A DNA stretch of 64,000 nt from Parascedosporium putredinis (GCA_949357655.1 CASHTG010000015.1:3162001-3226000); one strand, 5' to 3'; counted from the first letter of the stretch, positions 47,208 to 59,500 are shown. Numbers and translations are program-made. The notes: generated by a model from the letters alone, not told the origin.

Positions 47208-48277
47208 ATGCCTCTTCGAAACTATTTTGGCAGGCGGACGGGCGTCCCCCTTGTGCGCGACGACATCACACAATCCCACGATTCGAGCATTCTCAAAGGG
47301 AGTGATGACCACTTCCAGCCCCGGCCTTTGAAAGGGTCGACACGGTTGGGTCCAAGGCCTCGTCCATCCTAAGCATCAAGACATCGCGTAGCCAGGACAC
47401 TGGCGAATACAAACTCAGTGGTAAGTAGGCTAGCTCTTTTCCCGGTGGCTGCTGCATAAATGGCTTCACGTTGGCAATATCTTGTCAAAGCCTTGCGTGC
47501 TAACAGTCCTACTTTAGTCGTGAATGATAGCGGGATTTACCTTCCGGTATGTGTAGACCTTGAATGGCACGGAGGATGCGATGGCAGCCCGCTAGGGAGG
47601 AATTTGCATCTCTGCAGCATCAAGCCCGACTTACACTGACAACGCCTCCTGTAGCCGTCACCCACCGAAGAAGGGAACCGCTCGCCTTGGTCGAGGCGCT
47701 TTCCTTCCCGATCATCCTGCGAGACACAGCCCAGCAACGGAGCCATTGAGCCGTTTTCCATATCGAGAGAGTCGTTCGACTCATATCGGCGGTCCTTTGT
47801 ACGTGTCTCCCCACCTCAGCGGAGGATTACCCCCTTTCCATTTCAATGTTCCATGTGCAACCCCCGCTAACCTAGCAAACCCCCATCGTTAGGACGTCAG
47901 TGCCAAGTCACCAGTCATCACCCACCACGTTCCCCCGCCAGAGCCTCGATTCCGCCCGGTTCCCCCGCCTGCCCCGCTCCTCCCTTCCCTACCGCGACGG
48001 CGCGCGGCCGCTCGAAACAGAACCGGAATCCGATACGGGCTCGTTTGAGGACGTCGGGCTCGGCGAACCCAGCCCGTACCTCGGCGCGCCCTCTCGACGA
48101 CGCGGCTTCTTTGGCATGTTTTCCGAGTCGCACGAGGTAGATCCTGATGGCCTGGCCGTGTCTCGCTTCTTGCCGGGACGGAGGAGACGGGGCCAGAGCG
48201 GGCAGGGAGCTGAACTCGGGAGTATGGAGCGGCCGGAGACTTCGGCATCACACGACGAGGTTCAGATGATGGTGTAA
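47208..48277 (+). CDS. small conserved ascomycete protein of unknown function
   Basis: Four exons: 47208-47420, 47518-47546 (29 nt), 47655-47798 and 47893-48277, about 256 residues. Seen: MPLRNYFGRRTGVPLVRDDI; VVNDSGIYLPPSPTEEGN; EPFSISRESFDSYRRSF; QSLDSARFPRLPRSSL; RRRGFFGMFSES; VSRFLPGRRRRGQSGQGAEL; and a C-terminal EVQMMV. Low complexity, Ser/Arg/Pro-rich, no membrane segment. I recall the same motif string from hypothetical proteins of other filamentous ascomycetes. The repeated S-[FL]-D-S words look like phosphorylation or docking sites (inference). Two frame breaks: one T missing from TTT at 47327-47329 and one extra C in the C5 run at 47932-47936. All introns have GTANGT donors. Confidence 0.8.
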
Positions 48278-49673
48278 ATTGGCCGGCTTCAGGGCCAACG
48301 AGCTGGATAGGGATTGAAAAAGTGCAGGATGGAGTGCGGTTCGAAAGCTCTCTCGTCTCCATCTCCTTTCTGGTCCACTCCCTCTACGTTTCCATAGGGG
48401 AGGGATTTTCTTGTTTTTTTGTCTTTTCTCCACGGGGAGTTTTCCTTCTTCAAATAGGAGATATTATCAAGGCGTTCGGGGTGTTTGGACCGTTCACATA
48501 TTTTTAATGATTCGGAGAGGGCGCATGTTCATGGATACATGCTCACGGGTACAAAACGAACCAAGACATCAATGGAATAATGGCATAATGGCATAATGGC
48601 ATAATGGATTATAATGGATTACGCAAAGACCTACGAGTATTCTTCTACCTTGAGCCTGTGCTGCTGGCTGTGAACCCCGAGGACCCTGAGAGGACCAGAC
48701 TTTTCGTTTGTCCCTCTTCGGAGCTGTTGGGTTGACATGTGCGATGCGCTTGGTGCAAACCCCTCGTCAACATCTCCACCAACGCCCTTTGATGCCCTTT
48801 TGACGCCCTGTGAACGACAAGCTCCGAAAGGGCAAATAAGTGGAGACTCGTAAAGAGCACAAAGAACGGCTCTGCGAAAGACCAAAAGTTGCGCCCACTT
48901 GGCTTGCTCCGCTCTCCCGGGAGACGTCTACTGCCCGCCACCAAGCAGCTCCCCTCTCCTCCTGCTCCCCGCCGGAGCCGGCCGGCGCCAATAAGGAATG
49001 GCCAAAGGTACTGGATGTATCCATATAGATGTTAGTATTCCGCAATGAGGAAGCAATGCATCGACACCATTGGATCTTCTTGAGCGTCGCCACTAATACG
49101 CTTGGGAAAGCTATTCTCGGCCCACACCAAAGAGGGGCCACAACCACGCTTGGCGAATCTTGATAAATGGCGACATCATCGCAAACGTTGATCTGAACCC
49201 CGTGGAGATTGGATCATCGTTGTTTTCCTCAAGCAGTCTCCAGCCCTTCAGAGACCCCACCCCCTGAGAACCCAAAAGGAAAAAACAGGAAGAAAAAAGG
49301 AATCTAGACGTCTACCTGTGACGACTAGCCGGTTTCTTCACGCCCGACGAAAATAAGAAACAGTGAGGGGCATTCCATTCCCTCCCATTGCAAGCACTCC
49401 CCGATTCAGGAGCTGCCCCGGCATAACATCCTCACACACACAACCTGCGAGCTATCTCCGCGGAGAGGGGCAGCACTCGTCAGGCGAGGTTCGATCGGGC
49501 AGATCTAACCCGGGCTTTCTAAATCAATCACGCACTCCGACCACGGTCGGGCCCATCTACCGGCTCCACGTCCAAGTAGCGCAACGAATTTAAGCTCGTC
49601 AAACCCCAACTCAATTCAAAACGTCGACAAGGTCCGCCCATCCACAGCCTAGAGTATACCTCCTATCAGTGCC
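48278..49673. other. intergenic, no gene seen
   Basis: Holds the 3' flank of the preceding gene, an 8-bp tandem repeat (48576-48607) and the promoter of the PLP-enzyme gene. No coding frame supported. Confidence 0.5.
48576..48607. repeat. tandem repeat, unit CATAATGG
   Basis: Three perfect 8-bp copies preceded by one variant copy. Two related ATAATGG words follow. Confidence 0.8.
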
Positions 49674-51019
49674 ATGTCTCCCACCGACGATACGAAGAGC
49701 GGCCTCAAGGGCCTAGCCCTCGCCTCACTGTCCATCCACGCCGACGACGGCGTGAGTGCCCACCGCGCTGTCGCGCCCGCTCTCCACGTCTCCACGACCT
49801 ACAGATATGCCACGAACCCGGACGACCTTGTCCCCTAGAAAACACTGACGTGAGAAAAATCCCCTCCCTTTGTCCCCTTTCCCCACTGCCTTTCTATTTC
49901 CTGTCTCCCTCTCCTCTTCCCCTTTTCCCGGAGCCCGGGGGTGACCCGCGACCAGAACTCAACTAACACGCACCAGCCCGCCGCCCCCAACGACTCCCAC
50001 GTCTACTCCCGCCACTCCTCCCCCAACATCGCCCGCTTCGAAGCCGTCCTCACCGCCCTCCTCCACGGCCCCGCCATCACCTACTCCTCCGGCCTCTCCG
50101 CCTTCCACGCCATGATCGTCCGCCTCAACCCCCGCCGCGTCGCCATCGGCGGCGGCTACCACGGCTGCCACGGCGTCCTCCACATCATGCAGCGCCTCAC
50201 CGGCCTCGAGATCCTGCCCCTCGACTGCCCCGCCACCGACCTCCAGCCCGGGGACGTCGTCCACGTCGAGACCCCCTCAACCCCACCGGCGAGGCCCGCG
50301 ACCTCGACCACTACGCCCGCAAGGCCCGCGACGCCGGCGCCTACCTCACCGTCGACGCCACCTTCGCGCCCCCGCCTTTACTCGACCCCTTTGCCCACGG
50401 CGCCGACGTCGTCATGCACAGCGGCACAAAGTACTTTGGCGGCCACTCCGACCTCCTCTGCGGCGTCTTGGCCGTCAGCCCCGCCCGCGCCGCCGAGGGC
50501 TGGCACGCCGCCCTCCACGACGAGCGCCTCCTCCTCGGCTCCGTCATGGGGAACTTCGAGGGCTGGCTCGGCCTCCGCAGCGTTCGTACCCTCGAGCTCC
50601 GCGTCGAGCGCCAGAGCGCCACCGCCCACCGCCTCGTCGCCTGGCTCGCCGCCCAGACCGCCGACCCGTCCACCCCGGCCGCCAAGGTCCTCGACCGCAT
50701 CCACCACGCCAGCCTCCAGCCCGAGGCCGCCGACGAGACCTCCTGGCTCCGCAAGCAGATGCCCCGCGGCTTCGGTCCCGTCTTCGCCATTCAGACCCGC
50801 ACCGAGGCCGCCGCCAGGCACCTGCCCAGCAAGCTGACCCTGTTCCACCACGCTACGAGTCTCGGCGGCGTCGAGAGCCTCATCGAGTGGCGCGCCATGT
50901 CCGACGAAACCGTTGATAGGACGCTTCTTAGGGTTAGCGTCGGCGTGGAGGCGTGGGAGGACCTGAGAGATGATCTGCAGGCCGGCTTCGCAGCTCTTGT
51001 GGCTGATAACCTTGCTTGA
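49674..51019 (+). CDS. PLP-dependent trans-sulfuration family enzyme (cystathionine gamma-synthase/lyase-like)
   Basis: A Cys/Met-metabolism PLP enzyme, fold type I. Exons are 49674-49849 and 49977-51019, about 406 residues. Seen: VAPALHVSTTYRYATNPDD, HVYSRHSSPNIARFEAVL, TYSSGLSAFHAM (phosphate-binding region), GDVVHVETP, NPTGEARDL, LTVDATFAPPPLLDPFAHGA and the Schiff-base lysine in VMHSGTKYFGGHSDLL. The C-terminal LFHHATSLGGVESLIEWRA contains the typical SLGG(V)ES motif. Two frame breaks: one C missing from C4 at 49832-49835, which otherwise creates a premature TAG, and one missing from C5 at 50272-50276. Very strong C-ending codon bias. Sequence alone does not separate synthase from lyase or from the uncharacterised fungal branch, so I give no symbol. 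Confidence 0.9.
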
Positions 51020-51447
51020 TTGAATCTCTTAATTTTTGTTCCTTTTTTCCTTCTGCCTAGATACTTGTTTGTTTCCTTGGTTTGAAAATAACAAAGGAGA
51101 GTGTGAGCGTTCAAGACAAGGGGTGCTATTTTTCGCCGGCAGCTAAAATAAAATATATATCATGGATCCCATTCAATGCTAGTAAAGAACAGAGAAAGCC
51201 AAAGGGAAAAGAGTGAGAAAGGGCTGTCCAAGGCCCAAAGGATGTGAAACCCCCAGCGCCGAGCAAGTTTTAAACTATATAATGCACCAGTGCTGCTGTA
51301 CCGCGTAGATATTTTGGGCTCTCGATTCAAGACGCCAAACCCGTCCGTTCCATGTAACACGCAAAATTCATCAAGACTAATCCATTTCGTTCGTTCGTTC
51401 GTCCGTTCGTCCGCCCGGCGATGGACCACATGGATCGTGGTAAATCA
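51020..51447. other. short intergenic region between convergent genes
   Basis: 3' flanks of the PLP-enzyme gene and prp16, with a TTCG/TCCG tetranucleotide repeat near the prp16 stop. No gene seen. Confidence 0.6.
51386..51417. repeat. TTCG/TCCG tetranucleotide repeat
   Basis: Four perfect TTCG units, then alternating TCCG and TTCG variants, about eight units in total. Confidence 0.8.
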
Positions 51448-54445
51448 TCAGTACGGTCTGAAACCGCCCTTCTTCCTCACAACCTTGCGCACCGCGCCCC
51501 GCTGCACAATCTTCCTGTCCTCACCACCGCCGGCCCCCGCGCCCGCCTTGGACGCCTTCTTGCTCGGCCCCGCGCCCGTGTCTTCGAGCCACCGCTTATC
51601 TCCCAAGCGCTGCTCCCGCTCTTCCTCCTCCTCCTCGGCGCGCTTCTTATCCTCGGCCATCTTGGCCTCAATCTCCATCCTCCTGTTGAACTCCGTCTCA
51701 ATCATCTTCTTCTGCGTTACCGAGTAGCCCTTCTCCTTGACCGAGTAGAATACGCCACCCAGGTCCGCCAGCCAGTGCGGGTCCACTGCCGTCACCGTGG
51801 AGACGTACACCTTGGCCGTGAGAATCAGCTCGTGGTAGACGATGTAATCTGGCGGGTGGCTCGCGTAGAGCGAGCTGGTCGGATGCAGTTGCACCGCCAC
51901 GTTGGTGCGCAAGTTCATGTACTCTCCGGAGCCCCTGTACTTGGCCGCCTGGTGGTAGTAGCCCGAGCAGATGCACTTCCTGATAATGTCCCAATCCGTG
52001 CCGCAGCTCGTGAGCGCCATCTTTTGCGCATTCATGATATCGACGAGCTGCTCCCGGACCTCCTTGGCCTTGCGCAGGGATTTGGAATGCAAAAAGTGCC
52101 GCGTGCACCATCCATCCGAGAATTTGTTCGACTTCCACGCCGAGTAGACCTGCAAGAACGTGAGATGGTCGGATTCGTGCACCCAAAACTTTTCACGCTG
52201 CACGTCCGCTTCCTCTTGCCTTTCCTTTGGCCTGTAAAAGACGTTGGGGACCGAGAGCATGGACACGATGGTAATCATTTCCTCGCTGCAGCCGTACTCA
52301 AGCGACGTGATGAGCAGCTTCGACAGGGAAGGCTCCATCGGGAACATGCTCATCTTTCGCCCGAGCTCTGTGAGATCGCCCAAGTTATCCAAGGCCCCGA
52401 GCGCCCATAGGTCGTACATGGACGTTGTCATGGTATCCTGCGGGGGCGGGTCCATAAAGTCAAAGTCCAAGAGATCCTTGACACCGAGGGCCTTGAGCTG
52501 AAGGACCGTATTGGCAAGATTCGTCCTCTGAATCTCGGGAATGGTCTGTATGTATAGCTCCTCTTTGAACGACTTTTCCGTAAACAAGTGGTACGCCTTA
52601 CCCGGCCCGGTTCGCCCTGCTCGGCCCGCTCTCTGCGACGCGTTGGCCTGCGAGATGGGCGTGATTTGGAGCGTGTCCATGCCGATTTTCGGATTGTACA
52701 CTTTAAGCTTGGAGAAGCCCGCATCCACGACGTACTTGATGCCGTCGACCGTCAAACTCGTCTCCGCAATGTTGGTCGCCACGATACACTTGCGTACCCC
52801 GGAGGGGCCCGGTCAAAGATTTTGGCCTGGAGATCTGCCGGCATCTGACTGTAGATGGGCAAAATGCTCAACTTTGGAGGGTCATTCAGCGCATCCAGGC
52901 GCTTCTGCACGAGCTCGCACGTCACCTCGATATCCTCCTGTCCCGTCATAAAGACGAGGATATCGCCGCTGTCTTGCGACACGTGGATGCCGAGTACCTG
53001 CTGCACGGCTTGATCGACGTAGTCTTCGACAGCCGACTTGTGGAACATGATGTCGACCGGGAACGTTCTTCCGGGAATGAAGAACTCGGGAGCGCCCCCA
53101 AAAAGTCGGAGAATCGCTTCGAGTTCATCGTGGCCGACGTGACAATCAGCTTCAAGTCGCGCCGGCGCTGGAGAATCTTTTTGAACAAGCCTAGGAGGAT
53201 ATCGGTGTTGAGCGCTCTTTCGTGCGCTTCGTCCATGATGATGCACGAGTACTTGTCCAGCTGGGAGTCGGCCATTGATTCTCGCAGCAAGATGCCGTCC
53301 GTCAAATACTTGATAATCGTCTCTTTGCTCGTGTAATCCTCAAAGCGGATCGAGTAGCCGACGATGGAGCCCAGGGGCACCTCCATCTCCTCCGCCACAC
53401 GTTTGGCGACGCTCATGGCAGCCACACGCCTGGGCTGAGTACACCCAATGATGCCGTGTTGACCGTAGCCTTCCTCATAGAGATACTGCGTGAGTTGCGT
53501 CGTCTTGCCGGAGCCCGTCTCTCCCACCACGATGACGACCTGGTTTTCGCGTATGACCCGTAACAGTTCCTCCCGCACGGAAAAGGCCGGCAGAAACTCC
53601 CGCTGCTCCCTCAGCGACTTGGTCTGGCTGAAATTGCTGGCCCCGCCGCTCTTCCCCTGGTCGTCCTTGGGCTTAAGGCTCGGCCTCACCTTCTTGCCGC
53701 CGCCGTTCTGGTCCTCCCCGCCCACGAGTGCGTTGTCGGCATCGTCATCCTCGTCTCGGACGCCCATGACTTTTCCGAGCATGGTGCCCGCCATGCTCGT
53801 CGCTTGCTGCGCCTGTCGCGCTCGTTCCCTCTGCTGCCTCGCGTCCTTGACCACCTTGCTTCCTTCTTGCTCGCGACCGCCATGTGGCCCTGAGGATCGC
53901 GAATTGCCGAGACCGGTTCTTGTTGCCGCGTGAAAATCGTCTTTCCTTCTAAAAATGGCGGCCGTAGTTCGTGCGTCAAAAGGTGCACTCTCGTCGTATC
54001 CTCATCGTCGAAATCGGCCGCCCAGTCCCGCCTCTGCGCCACGCCCGACGTGACCATCCGGTTCATCTCCCACGCATCATTGTCTCTCTGCCTTTGCTCC
54101 CGCTGTGCATCAAAGCGGCCGGTGGTCTTTGCGCCCGTGCCGACGGCTCTTGCAGCGCAGTCTCCCACGACGACTCGTCGTATGAGCCAAAGGGGTTGTA
54201 GAACTCGTCCCCGAGCGGATGGCCGCCGCCGTCATCGCCCGCATACCAGTCGCGATCTAGCGCAAAGTTGTCCGGGTCTTCTTGCATGTCGATGGGTGTC
54301 GCATCCCGCTGCGACCGGTCCCTGGGCGTCTCATCGCCCCGGCCCTGAAACTTTCGCGACGACGCGTTGCCCGACCTGTCTGGCCCTCGCCTCGAATCCC
54401 CTGTCGAGGCCGAGGCTTATACCCGGAATATTCAATGTCGTCCAT
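51448..54445 (-). CDS. prp16: pre-mRNA-splicing ATP-dependent RNA helicase Prp16 (DEAH box)
   Basis: Remodels the spliceosome after the first catalytic step, allowing second-step factors to act. A single exon of about 1000 residues. The N-terminal third is polar (DMDDIEYSGYKPRPRQG; DWYAGDDGGGHPLGDEFYNP; NDAWEMNRMVTSGV; TMLGKVMGV). The helicase core has GETGSGKTTQL, TQPRRVAAMSVAKRV, IIMDEAHERA, VTSATM, IPGRTFPVDIMFHKS, FMTGQEDIEVTCEL, NIAETSLTVDGI and NASQRAGRAGRTGPG, then the winged-helix/ratchet and OB regions (CGTDWDIIRKCICSGYYHQA, LHPTSSLY, DYIVYHELI). Segment choice favours Prp16 over Prp2, Prp22 or Prp43. Five one-base deficits break the frame, including A5 at 53100-53104 and C4 at 52797-52800 (plus strand); three are in the N-terminal part. 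Start taken at the first ATG (54445). An upstream small exon is possible. Head-to-head with pwp1. Confidence 0.95.
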
Positions 54446-54855
54446 GTCTCTGGCCCTCGGGTCTCTCTGCGCTCGCAACTAGAAATCCGAATAGCTTGTT
54501 AAAAAAAGAAAAATCAGACAAGAGCTCGACGCCAATGGCTGCAGGGTGAGCATTTCAAGATGTTGCGAAGCTCAGATGGATTGAACGCACGCGGTGTCAC
54601 GTGGCTCCTGCTGGCATCAACTGCTCCATGACAAACTGAGAGCCAGCTTTTTTGGGAGCACCGCACCCCACCAAAAGCTGCTTATCGCTGGTAAGATAAC
54701 CCCACATTGAATTTTTATCTTTTTTTTTTTTCCCCTCCAGGTTCGTTGTGGTTGGGCGCAAGTTGAAGCACCCAGGACAATCAGAGAATCAAGGGCCTAA
54801 TTGTGATCGCATACGATAAACCGGCCACACCACCTCATATTCGCAGTGGACCACC
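54446..54855. promoter_or_regulatory. shared divergent promoter region of prp16 and pwp1
   Basis: About 410 bp separate the two start codons. It contains a 12-base T run (about 54721-54732), a plausible nucleosome-free element. No specific factor site is identified. Confidence 0.5.
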
Positions 54856-56562
54856 ATGTCTATGATCACGGCGGCCCAATGGGTTCCACGCGGAGCTGCT
54901 GCGGCGTTTCCAACACAATACAACTTTGACGAGTCCGAGTTCGAGAGAATAGCCGAGATCGCTAAACTCCAGCTTGACGATGCGAACGAAGATCTCGAAG
55001 AGGCCCAAGACGCGAACGAAGAGGTAGAAGAGGCAAACGGCGGTTCTGGGTCTACAGAGGGGAAGAAGAAGAAGAAGAAGTCCAAACAGGATAGCACCGA
55101 CGAGTAAGCCAGAAAAGCCTTTGTGTATTGTTGAGACCTTACCCTTCCCAAGACTAACTAGACATTCCATAGTATCGCGCTCGACGAGGACCTCAAGGAA
55201 TACGATCTAGAGAACTACGATGATGACGACGGCGATGGGGGTGTTGTGTCCGGCCAGCCACTCTCCGTCTTTGGCAACGTAAAGTCTTTGACTTACTACG
55301 AATCCAACAAGGATGACCCGTATATCCAGCTTCCAGAGAATGAGAGTGAGGATGAGGATCGCGAAGATCTCCAGATTCTGGCGACGGACAACCTTGTGCT
55401 AGCGACAAAGGTCGAAGACGACCTTGCACACCTCGTCGTACACGTTTACGAGGACGACGAAAGCAATCTATACGTGCACCATGACATCATGTTGCCCGCG
55501 ATCCCCCTCTGTCTGGAGTGGCTCGACATCCCCGTTCAAAAGGAGGGAGTGGACAAGGATTCGAGAGCGAATTTTGTCGCCGTCGGTACCATGGACCCCG
55601 ACATTGAGATTTGGGATCTGGACACGGTGGATTCCATCTACCCCAATGCTATCCTTGGCCAGGGCGGGAACGCTGAAGGGGTGAAGGAGAAGAAGAAGAA
55701 GAAGAAGAAGTCGAAGAAGGCAAACGACGAGTACCACGTTGATGCCGTCCTTTCTCTAGCCGCCAACAGGAGGCATCGCAACCTCCTAGCTTCCGCATCT
55801 GCGGATAAGACCATCAAGCTCTGGGATCTCCACACGACCAAGTGCGCCAAGTCCTATTCTTACCACACGGACAAGGTGTGCTCCGTTGCGTGGCACCCCG
55901 TCGAATCGACGGTGCTTCTCAGCGGAAGTTATGACCGGACGATTGTTGCCGCTGACATGAGGGCGCCGGATGCCAAGGTGCCTCGGTGGGGTGTGGAGAG
56001 CGACGTTGAAAACGTGCGGTGGGACCCTCATAGTCAAAACCATTTCTATGTCTCGACAGAAAGCGGAATGGTACACTACCACGATATCCGCAACGTGCCC
56101 GCGAATCCGACCGCGACGAAACCGGTATGGACGCTCCAAGCTCACGACGAGTCGGTTTCGTCGTTCGACCTCAATACAGTGATTCCCGGCTTCATGGCGA
56201 CAGGTTCAACAGATAAGACAGTCAAGATTTGGAACATTCAGCCTACGGGACCGACCATGGTGGTGTCGAGAAACCTCGACGTTGGCAAAGTCTTCTCTAC
56301 TACCTTTGCCCCTGACCCGGAGGTTGCCTTCCGGCTTGCGGTAGCGGGCAGCCGTGGCACCATGCACGTGTGGGACACGAGCACGAACGCCGCCGTCAGG
56401 AAGGCCTTTGCTCACAAGGTGCCGGACACCCCCGTTGGCGAAGAGGATAGGCTTGTGGGAGTGGATGAAGTGAGCAGCGATTCAAGCGATGGGGAGGAAG
56501 ACGACGAGGACCAAGATTCAGACTCGGACGCAGCGAGCCGAGATGCAATGGATCAGGATTAA
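54856..56562 (+). CDS. pwp1: WD40 ribosome-biogenesis protein Pwp1
   Basis: A nucleolar WD-repeat protein required for 60S subunit assembly and rDNA transcription. Exons are 54856-55103 and 55173-56562; the intron is 69 nt with a GACTAACT branch site. 545 residues with no frame breaks. The N-terminus MSMITAAQWVPRGAAAAFP and ESEFERI are Pwp1 hallmarks. An acidic region carries a Lys tract (about 74-81). WD repeats include GTMDPDIEIWDLD, ASADKTIKLWDLHTTKCA, SGSYDRTIVAADMRAP, VSTESGMVHYHDIR, ATGSTDKTVKIWNI and VAGSRGTMHVWD. The acidic tail is Asp/Ser/Glu-rich (SSDSSDGEEDDEDQDSDSD). A second Lys-rich insert (KEKKKKKKKSKK) sits between repeats. Both Lys tracts are coded by AAG repeats and may act as nuclear or nucleolar localisation signals. 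Confidence 0.97.
55060..55083 (+). repeat. AAG trinucleotide repeat coding for lysine in pwp1
   Basis: Six AAG codons in a row in the N-terminal region. A second tract of AAG codons lies at about 55689-55718 in the same gene. Confidence 0.8.
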
Positions 56563-59500
56563 TGGGCTCGCTCTACTGCCGTCCGCCACCCCTTAGATAC
56601 TGAGACCTGCCAGGCCTCAAAAGTGGGAGGGTGTCAGATGAGAAACTGGGGGCTGCCAAGCTGTGACTTTGGGTGATACCAGAAGTGTAACCAAGTGAGA
56701 CGTAGGCGAAAAGCACTTTGGTGGTTGCGTGCCTATAGAGGCTCCGTCAAAGCCGACCAAGAGAGTAAATCCAATGTGCTGCGTCAAATGTCGCAGCAAA
56801 AGGAAAATATAGATCAGACAAGTCAATCCAATCTGTGACATGTTGTTTCGAGCCATCCGATGTTAGTGTTCCTACTATTGATGAGTCTCGCACTATTATT
56901 CACCCCACAAACGAACACACGCGGGAAACCGATTGGACCTCTCGGGGCAAACCGAGATCGTGAGTACACGCGTATCGTGAGGAAATCCCCAGTATTGAGA
57001 TTTACACCTGCCCTAGTCTAAAGCCGTTGCGGGTCTAATAATGGTTCGGTTTCTTTGCGGTGGCTCTGTGTGTATTTTGTTTGTTACCCAGGCTCTGGAA
57101 TGGAGGGGTTTCTCTCTCTTTTCTTTCCGTGTGCGCATGACATCTGTGAGTGATCTTTGAGGTCGAAGATGCCGGGTTCTCTCTGGAGATCACGAAGCAT
57201 CTAGAAAATAACCGCATGGCTCGCCTCAATGCGCATTCCCGAGTCCGCCAGCCAAGCGCAGATCTCTGTGTGAGCTGATGGAGGCCAGCACGGTCATCCC
57301 GCTGGCCCTGGTACCCCTGGAATGCCTGAAACGCTGGCCCACAACAGCCAGAAACAAAAAGAGGAGCTGGCCAATCATGTTCGATTGAAGGACTCAGAAA
57401 CGCATGACGGACCCCGCAAGAGTTACATCGTGGCTACCGTGTGACGACACAGTATTACTTCATCAATACTGTACAACCTCTTCGATGGTGCGGTCGCGAG
57501 GAATGGCTGGGCTGGGCTGCTGGCTGGCTTGGCTGGGCCTGGAAGGTGGAGGATGAGTTGAGCGGGGAAAAGCGGTCCTTGTTGGCGATCATGTTCGGGC
57601 GATATTCTTGCCTGAGCCTGGGTTCTTCTTTTGTCCTCTCCTGGAAAATCCCATCCAAACCTGGATGGGACGAAGGATAAATGGTGATCGCCTCAGAATC
57701 GTTTTCACGTCTCATCTTCTGCTGAGTGGGATTGTCGACGGATTGATGATTGATTCCATCCGTCTCCTCTGGGCGGGCTGTACAGGGAAGACACATCACC
57801 ACAAAATCGGGCGCCGACATCTGGTTCTCCGGGACTGCTGGTGCTCTGCCATTCGGTGATGCTAGCGTGGATGAGTGTTGTTCCTACCTTAGTTCTAGAA
57901 AGGGGCTTCTGGAAAGGGGTGGACTTGGGCGTAGTGCCACGCCAGAGTGCAGGCACCTGCAGCTCAGAGGACGGATTCGTCGATCAGTTGGGTCAAGCGT
58001 AAGGAACAGCACATTCAAGTGACGTGCCGGCCTTGTAAGCGCCAGTTCAATATGGCGATGCTTGGATAGTGCGTAACGCTGGTGGCGCAATACTTTTACC
58101 TCTCGCTGGCGCCAGTTAGCAGTGTAGCATCGTTGGAGGGGAGCACTTGAGCCCATCGATTGATGAATTGAGGCGCTAGAAGCCTCCTGGCTTGAAAGTT
58201 CTCAAGTTTAACTCGTCCGAGGCGTGAACTTCGTCTGTGTATGCGTGAGTGAGTCCAAGTACAAGTATTGTGCTCTCCACGGCAGTAGCCTGATCTCTCT
58301 CACGGAACGGATGGGGGTGTTGATCTACTCAAGTACCGGCGCGTGGGAGACCGCCCTTGATTGAAAACCGCCGCTTGTGCTCACCCGTCCTCAATCAAGG
58401 GGCTGAGGTCACCAATTAGCCGTACCGAACCACAGTTGAGGGGGAGCAATTCGTTTCCTTCTGGTTTTCGAAACTTGTTCGTCGCCCGGAAGAATTACCT
58501 GGGATTTCATATCGAATACTTCCGGGTTTTTTACAATCGGTCGATCAAGTGAGTGGAGGTGAGCAGTGACGGGCGGGACTCTCGAGAGAGACCCATTCTC
58601 CTTCCCTTGCCCCATCTGCCCCATCGCGCTTGATCAATTCCACGCATGAGCCTAACCCTTCAACTATGAGAATTTTAGTGTTAATTCTTCTGCAAGCGGA
58701 TGAGCCCCATCTCAACCCTCGAAATTGAGCAACATGGGCCGAAAGAAAGGACAAGGGTGATGGAGCCGATTGAGGGGCCGGGGAACGATGGGGTGGGTAT
58801 TCAACTGCCATTGGCCAAGGTCCTCATGGTGTCTGACCAACGCAGGGGAAGAAGGAGCCGAGTGAAGGAGGGAGGCGACTCTCAAGTGAGCGGCTGACAG
58901 GGGTTGGCCCTGGTGAGGGAAAAAGCAGACGAACCTGTCGACTCATGATTGAGTGGTTCCTGGGGACGGTTATCGTCGAAAGCACCGACCACTGGAGGAT
59001 GCAAGTGGGCTTGATGTACCCACTGTACCTGGCAGAGTTCCTGGCCGAAGTACATCCACTTGGGATGCATGCTCTCTTGGCCTACAAACTGTGACTGGCT
59101 GAGTTGGAGTCTTTCAGGGAGGGAACGTGGATGCGGATGTACCTGCAAGGCGCTTTTTCTTTTTTTCTGGTCCTTTTTCTGTCCAACGCTCAATTGGCGA
59201 AAGGAAAGGGGATGGGATGGGGAAGCAAAGGTGCCTTTAATTGCCTCCCTGACCCTCTCACCATCGCGCGCTCTTCTCCCTTTCCTCTCCAAGGTCGATT
59301 CTTGATCCTGTCGCGATCCTTACATCCCTTCTCTGAAGGCCGCTCTTTTGGTTTCTCAACCATAACTCTCCTTTTCAAATTTCTCTTCTTCTTTACTCTG
59401 TGTGTTTCTTTTCCTTTTCCCACTTCTCGCCGGTCCGGAAAGACTTTCAACTCTCCACGTCTCTGCCAACGAGTTTGGCCCGGTTTTTTTCTTTTCTTCT

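Noticed and set aside
51421..52410. 329-codon open frame antisense to prp16
   Set aside because: Mirror of the helicase coding sequence. The product is a biased Leu/Arg/His composition with no domain.
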